Source: Peribacillus simplex (GTDB taxonomy: Bacteria > Bacillota > Bacilli > Bacillales > DSM-1321). From it: 64,000 nucleotides of DNA. A program made the translations under genes and the position numbers. The stretch covers positions 329,120 through 393,119 of the forward strand of contig NZ_LNNH01000012.1 in NCBI RefSeq assembly GCF_001542915.1, in the 5' to 3' direction. Shown in pieces: positions 57,875-64,000 of this stretch; position 1 is the first letter of the stretch, and every line of letters starts with the position of its first letter. Below the pieces are notes generated by a model. It did no database searches. It saw only the letters and a program-made list of their open reading frames with translations, and was not told the origin of the DNA.

Positions 57875-58822
57875 CTAACCCTTTTTCCTGAATGTCTCCC
57901 GAAAAGGAAAGCCTAAATCCATTATACCTAAAAATCGGATGACCGTCGTGATAATCGGAAGCGGAAACAGCAAGGTCACAACCAGGATTATAACGGGCAC
58001 GGCCTTTGCCCATGACTTCACATGAGCGATATAAAAAATCAGGGAGTATCCTTGCAATAATATGAAGAACTGCAGGATGAAAAATAAGTTCGTTATGGCC
58101 ATATATACATAGCCGTTCTTGTCCGTATTCACAAAAAGGGCGAGAAGCATCGTAATTAAATAATACCATAAAAGGCTTTTCGGGAGTCGCAGATCTCGAA
58201 AATGAGGCCACCTTAACGCCTTTTCGCTGAATCTCTTCAAAATGGGATGTGCAGCGAGGAAAATGAGCAATACCATCAAGACGGACATCAAGACAAATAA
58301 ACTTGGCATCAACGTGTAAAACATATCGATGAAGTCATGCATCTGCGTTTTGATTTCATCCCTTTGTGCCTGCCCAAGAGATCCCATGATGTTAACCGGT
58401 TTCTCTGCCGATGCCTTAACCATATCCAACGCTTTTTCTATGTAATTCACATTCGTTATCAACACGGAACCTGCATATATTAAGATTGTGCCTCCCAGGA
58501 AAACAAGGACTGCACTTATGAACGCAGTTACCAACGGTTTATCCTTCCTCAAGCAATAGCCGATCACCATTCCCGTAACACCCATAAGCAGGGTCAATGG
58601 TACGGATAGTATAGACCCGATGAGGAGCGTCAACAACGAAGCGATGAATAAGTAACCCAGGCTCCATGAAAGCTTTTGTTTGATTGCAAACAAAATGAAA
58701 GGAGTCGGTAAAAAGAAAAGAGTGATGGTACCCATTAACGGGACATGGATGGTGATGAACAGTAAAATGCAATATAGTGCCAAAAGGGCTCCACCCTCCG
58801 CAATTCGTCTCCCGCTATTCAT
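57875..58822 (-). CDS. yybS: YybS family membrane protein (DUF2232)
   Basis: A 315-residue protein with about eight hydrophobic segments, of the DUF2232/YybS family. Its N-terminus has GGALLALYCILLF and a MGTITLFFLPTPFILFA segment typical of the family. Function unknown; an S-component-like (vitamin transporter-related) fold has been proposed for DUF2232 in general. It lies 36 bases upstream of gdpP in the same operon. GGGGGTG precedes the ATG. Confidence 0.88.
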   Translation of the reverse strand: MNSGRRIAEGGALLALYCILLFITIHVPLMGTITLFFLPTPFILFAIKQKLSWSLGYLFIASLLTLLIGSILSVPLTLLMGVTGMVIGYCLRKDKPLVTAFISAVLVFLGGTILIYAGSVLITNVNYIEKALDMVKASAEKPVNIMGSLGQAQRDEIKTQMHDFIDMFYTLMPSLFVLMSVLMVLLIFLAAHPILKRFSEKALRWPHFRDLRLPKSLLWYYLITMLLALFVNTDKNGYVYMAITNLFFILQFFILLQGYSLIFYIAHVKSWAKAVPVIILVVTLLFPLPIITTVIRFLGIMDLGFPFRETFRKKG

Positions 58823-58995
58823 CTATTTTTCACCCCCTGTTTTATTGTCTTAAGCTCATCTTTATATTGTATCCGTTACGGCCAGGATATTTCAAACATG
58901 ACATTCTTTTTTCAAGAAATGAATATTATTTCCTTGGAAAATAAAAAAGCCGCAATTTCAGCGGATTTCAGAAAAGGATATGATTTATAAAAAAA

Positions 58996-59025
58996 GGCGC
59001 ATTAAGGATGATTCCTCAATGCGCC
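58996..59025 (-). terminator. Intrinsic terminator of rpsF-ssb-rpsR
   Basis: Stem GGCGCATT (58996-59003) / AATGCGCC (59018-59025) with inner AGG/CCT pairing; on the minus strand followed by TTTTTTTATAAATC. Confidence 0.93.
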
Positions 59026-59033
59026 CATTTTAA

Positions 59034-59273
59034 TTATTCACCAGATACGTATGGAAGTAATGCCATAGTACGTGAGCGTTTAATAGCAATCGTTAATTTA
59101 CGTTGATATTTAGCGCTTGTGCCAGTTACACGACGTGGTAAGATTTTACCGCGTTCTGAGACGAATTTTTTAAGAAGATCTGTATCTTTGTAATCAATTT
59201 TAGTGATACCGTTTGATGTGAAATAACAAACCTTTTTACGCTTACCGCGTCCTTTACGTCCACCCATTGCCAT
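59034..59273 (-). CDS. rpsR: 30S ribosomal protein S18
   Basis: A 79-residue S18: [15 protein letters not shown] at the start, [12 protein letters not shown] and the [22 protein letters not shown] block. It carries a single Cys at the KKVCYF site, so it is a C- form without the four-Cys zinc set. ATG 59273 has GGGAGGG upstream. Third gene of the rpsF operon. Confidence 0.97.
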   Translation of the reverse strand: MAMGGRKGRGKRKKVCYFTSNGITKIDYKDTDLLKKFVSERGKILPRRVTGTSAKYQRKLTIAIKRSRTMALLPYVSGE

Positions 59274-59320
59274 AATAAATTTCCCTCCCTGCATTTTGAA
59301 TTTTCATTTTAAACGGCTGT

Positions 59321-59851
59321 TTAAAACGGAAGATCGTCATCTGAAATGTCGATGGTCTTACCGTCATTTGCAAATGGATCATCATCTACACGAGTGTAGT
59401 TGTTATTGCTCCGTTGATTCTGATTAGGATTTTGTCCATACGAATTATTGTCATTTCCGTTATTATTGTTACCATAACTTCTTTGACCCCCACCGTAAGA
59501 ACCGCCTTCATTTCTTTCACCCGCTGAACTGCTTCGTGGTTCAAGGAACTGAACGCTCTCAGCCAGAATCTCCGTCACATATACGCGTTTGCCGTCTTGT
59601 CCTTCATAATTACGTGTTTGGACACGTCCATCCACGCCAGCCAAACTGCCTTTTTTCAAGAAGTTAGCTACATTTTCTGCCGGTTTACGCCAAACTACAC
59701 AATTAATGAAATCTGCTTCACGTTCACCTGACTGATTCGTAAAACTACGGTTCACAGCTAAAGTAAAGGTTGCTACAGGTACTCCATTAGGTGTATATCG
59801 TAATTCAGGATCTTTAGTTAAGCGTCCTACCAAAACTACGCGATTCATCAT
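59321..59851 (-). CDS. ssb: Single-stranded DNA-binding protein SsbA
   Basis: A 176-residue SSB: OB fold ([37 protein letters not shown]; about 1-108), a G/N/Q-rich flexible linker, and the acidic tip DISDDDLPF that binds partner proteins. It protects single-stranded DNA at forks. ATG 59851 was chosen (GGGG at 9 bases); ATG 59848 is an alternative. Middle gene of rpsF-ssb-rpsR. Confidence 0.97.
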   Translation of the reverse strand: MMNRVVLVGRLTKDPELRYTPNGVPVATFTLAVNRSFTNQSGEREADFINCVVWRKPAENVANFLKKGSLAGVDGRVQTRNYEGQDGKRVYVTEILAESVQFLEPRSSSAGERNEGGSYGGGQRSYGNNNNGNDNNSYGQNPNQNQRSNNNYTRVDDDPFANDGKTIDISDDDLPF

Positions 59852-59917
59852 CAGAATCAACCCCTAGGTTTCAAGCTTGTTTCATGTGAAACAAGGTTTG
59901 AATTTATATTAATCGAA

Positions 59918-60202
59918 TTAAACTTCTTCTCTAGTAGCCATGTGGCGAATGATGTCTTCACTGATTTTAGCAAGACGATCGAATTCTTGGATCGCAGCAC
60001 TTTCAGCGTTAACTTTAAGAAGCATGTAGTAACCATCACGGAAATCATTGATTTCATATGCAAGACGGCGTTTACCCCATTCTTTTGCTTCTACTTCCGC
60101 ACCATTATCAGTAAGGATTGTGTTGAAACGTTCAACTAAAGCTTTTTTAGCTTCTTCCTCAATGTTTGGACGGATGATATACATAATTTCGTATTTTCTC
60201 AT
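59918..60202 (-). CDS. rpsF: 30S ribosomal protein S6
   Basis: A 94-residue S6: [35 protein letters not shown] and REGYY-like [14 protein letters not shown] 60202 follows AAAGGAGGTGACAGTG. First gene of the rpsF-ssb-rpsR operon behind an extended -10 promoter and a short structured leader. S6 pairs with S18 in the 30S platform. Confidence 0.97.
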   Translation of the reverse strand: MRKYEIMYIIRPNIEEEAKKALVERFNTILTDNGAEVEAKEWGKRRLAYEINDFRDGYYMLLKVNAESAAIQEFDRLAKISEDIIRHMATREEV

Positions 60203-60270
60203 CACTGTCACCTCCTTTTGGTCTAAGCGGCCCTATTGGGCAAGGAGCAATTATTTATAATTACTCACAA
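60203..60270 (-). promoter_or_regulatory. Structured rpsF leader, possible S6:S18 binding site
   Basis: On the minus strand a hairpin GAGTAATTAT-AA-ATAATTGCTC (60266-60245) is followed by GCCC...GGGC and a CCG trinucleotide before the ribosome binding site. S6:S18 complexes are known to bind a leader motif with a conserved CCG bulge in many bacteria. The match here is only by eye. Confidence 0.5.
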
Positions 60271-60276
60271 GATGAA

Positions 60277-60305
60277 ATTATAGCATAGTTGTAGAGTCTT
60301 TGCAA
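60277..60305 (-). promoter_or_regulatory. Extended -10 promoter of rpsF-ssb-rpsR
   Basis: On the minus strand: TTGCAA, 17 bases ending in TGC, TATAAT. The -10 is perfect and has the TGN extension. The start lies about 70 bases before the ATG. Confidence 0.85.
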
Positions 60306-60346
60306 CGAATGGCTCTACTTATTACAATTAATTGAAAACGATGGAT

Positions 60347-60380
60347 GAAAGCCCCTGCAAATTGTGCTGCAGGGGCTTTC
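60347..60380 (-). terminator. Hairpin terminator of ychF
   Basis: A 13-bp perfect stem (60347-60359 with 60368-60380), 8-base loop. The minus-strand tail CATCGTTTTC is moderately T-rich. Confidence 0.75.
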
Positions 60381-60384
60381 ATTC

Positions 60385-61485
60385 TTATACGTTAAAACGG
60401 AAATGGATGACATCGCCATCGTTAACGATGTATTCTTTTCCTTCAAGCCGCACTTTTCCAGCTTCTTTTGCAGCACCGTGACTGCCCGCTTCTAGCAAAT
60501 CGGTATAAGAAACGACTTCGGCACGGATGAAGCCTCGTTCGAAATCGGTATGGATGACACCCGCACATTGAGGGGCCTTCATGCCTTTCCGGAATGTCCA
60601 AGCACGCACTTCCTGGACACCAGCGGTAAAGTATGTCGCCAATCCAAGCAAGTTATAGGAAGCACGGATCAATTGGTCAAGACCGGACTCCTCGATGCCT
60701 AGTTCAGATAAGAACATTTCCTTTTCTTCACCGTCAAGCTCGGCAATTTCTTCTTCGATTTTGGCACAAATCACGATTACTTCCGCGTTTTCGTTCGCTG
60801 CATATTCACGGACCTGCTGCACATATTTGTTGTCATCGGCATTAGCCACTTCATCTTCGCTTACGTTCGCCACATAAAGCGTCGGCTTCGCCGTAAGCAA
60901 ATGCATGCCCTTGACGATTTTCAGCTGTTCTTCAGTAAATTCAACGGAACGGGCAGGTTTTTCTTCTTCCAATGCCGCTTTCAAAGTGACAAGGATTTCA
61001 TGTTCAGCCACTGCGTCCTTATCTTTTTGCTTGGCCATTTTGCCGACACGGTCGATACGTTTATCAACCGATTCCAAATCGGCAAGGATCAATTCAAGAT
61101 TGATGACTTCGATATCATCGATCGGATTCACTTTTCCGGAAACATGCGTAATGTTGTCATCAGCGAAACAACGGACAACCTGACAAATCGCATCAACTTG
61201 ACGGATGTGAGAAAGGAACTTATTGCCAAGACCCTCACCTTTACTTGCCCCTTTTACAATCCCGGCGATATCGGTGAATTCGAATGCGGTCGGAACCGTT
61301 TTTTTCGGTTGGACCAAATCGGTCAATTTTTGCAAACGGTGATCCGGCACTTCCACGATCCCGACGTTCGGGTCGATCGTACAAAAAGGATAGTTCGCAG
61401 ATTCCGCACCTGCCTGAGTAATTGCATTAAATAAAGTGGATTTCCCTACGTTAGGCAAACCGACAATACCAGCTGTTAAAGCCAT
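60385..61485 (-). CDS. ychF: Redox-regulated ATPase YchF (EngD/OLA1 family)
   Basis: A 366-residue Obg-related P-loop protein. G1 GLPNVGKSTLFN, switch II DIAGIVKGASKGEGLGNKFL, a coiled insertion, and the C-terminal TGS domain (KEYIVNDGDVIHFRFNV). The G4 region is the ATP-preferring NVSED type rather than NKxD. YchF binds ribosomes and is linked to oxidative stress. AAGGAGTG precedes the ATG. Located between mscS and rpsF as in B. subtilis (engD/yyaF). Confidence 0.96.
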   Translation of the reverse strand: MALTAGIVGLPNVGKSTLFNAITQAGAESANYPFCTIDPNVGIVEVPDHRLQKLTDLVQPKKTVPTAFEFTDIAGIVKGASKGEGLGNKFLSHIRQVDAICQVVRCFADDNITHVSGKVNPIDDIEVINLELILADLESVDKRIDRVGKMAKQKDKDAVAEHEILVTLKAALEEEKPARSVEFTEEQLKIVKGMHLLTAKPTLYVANVSEDEVANADDNKYVQQVREYAANENAEVIVICAKIEEEIAELDGEEKEMFLSELGIEESGLDQLIRASYNLLGLATYFTAGVQEVRAWTFRKGMKAPQCAGVIHTDFERGFIRAEVVSYTDLLEAGSHGAAKEAGKVRLEGKEYIVNDGDVIHFRFNV

Positions 61486-61652
61486 TTATATTTCACTCCT
61501 TCAAGATAGTTCGTACATATGGAAAAAGGATTGATCTTCTATAAGCACCATCCAATTACCTAAACCTTTCCCAATTATAGATTTCGCTTCCTAAAAAGAC
61601 AAGTAAATCATTGAGATGGCAGGACTACTTTCACATAAAGAAAAAAGCATGA

Positions 61653-61856
61653 TCACTTCTCATGCTTTTCCAGAACTTTTTTCATTTTCTTTGCGAATTC
61701 ACGTCGTGCAAGCATTACGCTGTGGCCGCAGCCTTCACATTTTATCCGGATATCCATGCCTAGGCGAATGATTTTCCACTTATTCACACCGCACGGATGT
61801 GGTTTTTTCATTTCCACGATATCGTTCAGCGCAAATTCTTTTTCCTCCATGACCAT
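61653..61856 (-). CDS. DUF951 small zinc-ribbon-like protein
   Basis: A 67-residue protein. It contains MKKPHPCGVNKWKIIRLGMDIRIKCEGCGHSV (read in two parts here: HPCG and KCEGCG), i.e. one Cys plus a CxxC pair, then a basic helix. This is the DUF951 family, found near oriC in many Firmicutes. Function unknown. The start is either ATG 61856 (GGGGG at 4 bases) or ATG 61850 (10 bases). 14 bases after mscS, so cotranscribed. Confidence 0.88.
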   Translation of the reverse strand: MVMEEKEFALNDIVEMKKPHPCGVNKWKIIRLGMDIRIKCEGCGHSVMLARREFAKKMKKVLEKHEK

Positions 61857-61870
61857 TGAGCCCCCTAATT

Positions 61871-62707
61871 CTACGACTCGCTGCCACTGTAAGTGGATTT
61901 AATCCCAATTAAATCGAGGGCAGCACTTATTTCTTTTCTCAAAACCCTGCTGAATTCGACATTTTGCAATGGCTTGGTTTCCGCTGTAACCCGAAGGACG
62001 ACTTCATCAGGATTTATCGTTTCGATCCCCAAAAATTCAGGAGCTTTGACCAGGGCATCGTATTTGCCTTCCATGCTGTTTAAAAGCTCAATCAGAACCC
62101 TTTCGGCACGCTCGATCGATCCATCATTGGCGATTGTCACATCAACGACCGCCTTGCTGTTCAAAATCGAATAGTTGGTGACTTGTATGATGCTGCCGTT
62201 AGGAATGAAGTGCAATTCGCCTGCATCACTTTTAATTTTCGTTGTCCGAAGCCCGATTTCAATGACTTCTCCCTCATAGGTATTGATCTTAATATAATCA
62301 CCAACCGAAAATTGATCTTCAAAAATCACGAAAAATCCTGTAATGATATCCTTGACCAAACTTTGGGCACCAAACCCGATGGCCAAGCCGATTACCCCTG
62401 CACCAGCAAGCAATGGCATTACATGAAGTCCAAAAATTTCAAGGATCATCATCAAAGCGATGAAATTGATCACATAGGTAATGATATTTTCCAGCAACTT
62501 TATGAGGGTCGCTTCCCTGCGCTCCGAAACCCGAATCGGAGTTCTTGAACGAGCTTTGAAGAATTTATTTAAAAGGGTCTTTCCTATAGTAATAATAATA
62601 CGCGATAACAATAGAACAAGGAAGATTTTAATAATGCCCTCGCCTATCAACAACCATATCTTTTCATCCAATAATTCGCTTGTAACGTTATCATACATGC
62701 GGCTCAT
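61871..62707 (-). CDS. Small-conductance mechanosensitive channel (MscS family)
   Basis: A 278-residue membrane channel with three N-terminal helices. The pore helix GAGVIGLAIGFGAQSLVKDIITGF and the beta-domain motif EDQFSVGDYIKI are diagnostic, followed by a cytoplasmic cage region. It opens under membrane tension to release solutes in hypo-osmotic shock. AGGAGGAAAAC precedes the ATG. Confidence 0.93.
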   Translation of the reverse strand: MSRMYDNVTSELLDEKIWLLIGEGIIKIFLVLLLSRIIITIGKTLLNKFFKARSRTPIRVSERREATLIKLLENIITYVINFIALMMILEIFGLHVMPLLAGAGVIGLAIGFGAQSLVKDIITGFFVIFEDQFSVGDYIKINTYEGEVIEIGLRTTKIKSDAGELHFIPNGSIIQVTNYSILNSKAVVDVTIANDGSIERAERVLIELLNSMEGKYDALVKAPEFLGIETINPDEVVLRVTAETKPLQNVEFSRVLRKEISAALDLIGIKSTYSGSES

Positions 62708-63026
62708 GTTTTCCTCCTACCTCTTGCATAATGCTGCAAAGCTTTTTTTCTTCTCTATGATTTTCTTTTATGGACGTATTCCTGTACCCCTTTTGCCTTA
62801 AACTAACCATGATTAAAAGAAGTTTTCTCTATTTTAACAAGAAATAAGGGTTTCTGTACAAAAAAATTATGGGTATAGAGGTAAAAGAATTAGACGTTTT
62901 TTCCCAGATGATAAAGCACCAGAATATATAGAAAGTAATTGGTAGAATGGAAGAAACATCTATCCATCTCCCCTTCGCCCGTTTGCAGGCTCTACAAAAT
63001 ATCCCCTCACCGATAACATTAATGCC
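62708..63026. other. Divergent intergenic region, mscS / yyaC
   Basis: About 320 AT-rich bases without a supportable gene. It must contain the mscS promoter (minus). No repeat or RNA element recognised; the yyaC promoter candidate begins at 63027. Confidence 0.4.
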
Positions 63027-63056
63027 GTATATTTTCCCCTTTTTATCCGTATACTG
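63027..63056 (+). promoter_or_regulatory. Possible forespore (sigma-F/G-type) promoter of yyaC
   Basis: GTATA (63027-63031), 18 bases, TATACTG (63050-63056), compared with sigma-G/F-like GHATR-N18-CATWHTA (full -35 match, 5 of 7 at -10). About 32 bases before the ATG. Tentative. Confidence 0.4.
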
Positions 63057-63087
63057 TAATACCGAATAAAATAAAGGAGCTGAGTCG

Positions 63088-63723
63088 ATGAATCTGAATT
63101 CTAGTCTATTTCATACTAATAAAAATAGATTGAGTCGCATCCTTCATGAAGATACGGATGCATCCAAACAAATTTCCCAAGAATTGATCAACCTTCTGCC
63201 AACCGGAAAGCTTCAGCCCATCGTCATTGTCTGCATCGGCACGGACCGTTCTACAGGCGATTCACTCGGACCGCTTGTCGGCACTCTGCTAAGCGAGAAA
63301 ACGCAAAACAACTCTTCTCCTTTCCATGTGTATGGGACTCTGGACGACCCTATCCATGCAATGAATCTGCAGGAGAAATTGAACGAGATAAATAAGATTC
63401 ATACTGATTCCTTTATCATAGGCATCGATGCTTGCTTAGGTAAACTGAAAAGCGTTGGCATCGTCCAAATCGGGCAAGGTCCCGTGAAACCCGGTGCTGG
63501 AGTCAATAAAGATCTTCCTTCCGTTGGTAATGCCCATATCACGGGAATCGTCAATGTCAGTGGATTCATGGAATTCATGGTCCTGCAAAACACCCGTCTC
63601 AATCTTGTGCTGAAAATGGCCAAAACCATTGCCGCAGGGATTGATGAGGCGCAAAATCTTTATCAAGCAAAACCAGCCATCACGCCATTCACTTGGGCAT
63701 TGAAACAAGAAAAAACCCTTTAA
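63088..63723 (+). CDS. yyaC: Spore protein YyaC (GPR-like protease fold)
   Basis: A 211-residue protein of the YyaC family, related to the germination protease fold. IVIVCIGTDRSTGDSLGPLVGT near residue 45, DDPIHAMNL, GIDACLG and GAGVNKDLPSVG are conserved; the two Asp in GTDRST and GIDACL correspond to the acid residues of the GPR fold. In B. subtilis yyaC is forespore-expressed. Substrate unknown. AAAGGAGCTGAGTCG precedes the ATG. The only plus-strand gene in the right 23 kb. Confidence 0.92.
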   Translation: MNLNSSLFHTNKNRLSRILHEDTDASKQISQELINLLPTGKLQPIVIVCIGTDRSTGDSLGPLVGTLLSEKTQNNSSPFHVYGTLDDPIHAMNLQEKLNEINKIHTDSFIIGIDACLGKLKSVGIVQIGQGPVKPGAGVNKDLPSVGNAHITGIVNVSGFMEFMVLQNTRLNLVLKMAKTIAAGIDEAQNLYQAKPAITPFTWALKQEKTL

Positions 63724-63856
63724 TGAATCGTGTATAGACTGATCAGATCAAGATTCACTCCTTATATTGTGAAACATAAATGACTGGAAGCAACTGCAAC
63801 TGAAATGATTGAAGCGGTAGTGCCACTGAACACTAACATTGGTTTTAGGAAATAAA

Positions 63857-63882
63857 AAAGGATCATCCATGGAAGATCCTTT
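63857..63882. terminator. Bidirectional terminator
   Basis: AAAGGATC (63857-63864) pairs with GATCCTTT (63875-63882) and the stem continues through TCC/GGA. A tract on the left, TTT on the right. About 135 bases after yyaC. Confidence 0.7.
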
Positions 63883-63941
63883 CAGACTGCAGGCAAACTT
63901 GATGAAAATCGAGTTTGTCTATTTTTATGGCCTGTACAATT

Positions 63942-64000
63942 TAGACGTTGATTTCCACTCCAGGCACTCGCTTTCCGCGGGCGGTCGGGGAGCCTCCTCG
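63942..64000 (-). repeat. GC-rich dispersed Bacillus repeat, copy 2 (truncated by window edge)
   Basis: Reverse-orientation copy of the repeat at 32125-32260. Its last 56 bases match that copy at 51 positions by hand alignment, including a 23-base identical block (CACTCGCTTTCCGCGGGC...). It continues beyond the window. Confidence 0.85.

Noticed and set aside
58949..58964. Second hairpin after yybS-side of the rpsR terminator
   Set aside because: Stem of only 4-5 bp (GCCGC/GCGG); too weak to call, though a T tract follows on the minus strand.

Overview
The window looks like chromosomal DNA of a low-to-moderate GC Bacillaceae species. Ribosome binding sites are strong AAGGAGG types, intrinsic terminators are frequent, and Bacillus-specific genes are present: walRKHIJ, yyzF, yybS, gdpP, yyaC, rbsRKDACB. 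Several protein features suggest a Peribacillus / 'Bacillus simplex'-like relative, but that is inference. From about 38 kb to 63 kb nearly every gene is on the minus strand. The order yyaC, mscS, ychF, rpsF-ssb-rpsR, yybS-gdpP-rplI-dnaC, purA, tRNA cluster, walRKHIJ, htrC, yyzF, rlmH is the oriC-proximal backbone known from B. subtilis. The replication origin therefore most likely lies to the right of the window, and the minus-strand genes are transcribed with the leftward fork.

Layout. 0.1-2 kb: acetate uptake pair (DUF485 + ActP-type symporter) behind a promoter that carries a dyad. 2.1-3.3 kb: split threonine/serine exporter. 3.7 kb: a 45-residue membrane peptide. 4-6.5 kb: a duplicated helical surface protein with a C-terminal sorting signal, followed by a class F-like sortase fused to a fibronectin type III domain. 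6.7-12.1 kb: alpha/beta hydrolase, dicarboxylate symporter, YhhN protein, rRNA methyltransferase, PTS-IIC-like membrane protein. 12.5 kb: NADP-type glutamate dehydrogenase. 14.1-19.8 kb: complete ribose operon rbsRKDACB with a perfect cre-type operator. 20-28.4 kb: six-gene NRPS-independent siderophore operon in rhbABCDEF order, behind two Fur boxes; citrate and 1,3-diaminopropane are the expected building blocks (schizokinen/rhizobactin type). 28.7-31.9 kb: VTC polyphosphate-polymerase-like, DUF4956 and CotH-kinase genes behind 11-bp-periodic direct repeats. 32.7-41.4 kb: cytoplasmic alpha-amylase, PepT, sigma-B-type catalase KatE, a degenerate tandem repeat array, DbpA helicase, IsdG/HmoA-type haem monooxygenase, and an RlmN-family methylase.

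41.4-63.7 kb is the core region. It carries several readable control sites: a cluster of DnaA boxes flanking yyzF; three 11-bp-spaced WalR half sites in front of an M23 peptidase gene upstream of walR; a PurR operator plus promoter for purA; and an extended -10 promoter and structured leader for rpsF-ssb-rpsR. A dispersed GC-rich Bacillus repeat occurs at 32.1 kb and, in the opposite orientation, runs off the right edge.

The most promising under-described systems are the sortase/substrate pair, the VTC-DUF4956-CotH cluster with its repeat operator, and the DnaA-box cluster. All similarities and motif matches were made by eye; no database search was possible.
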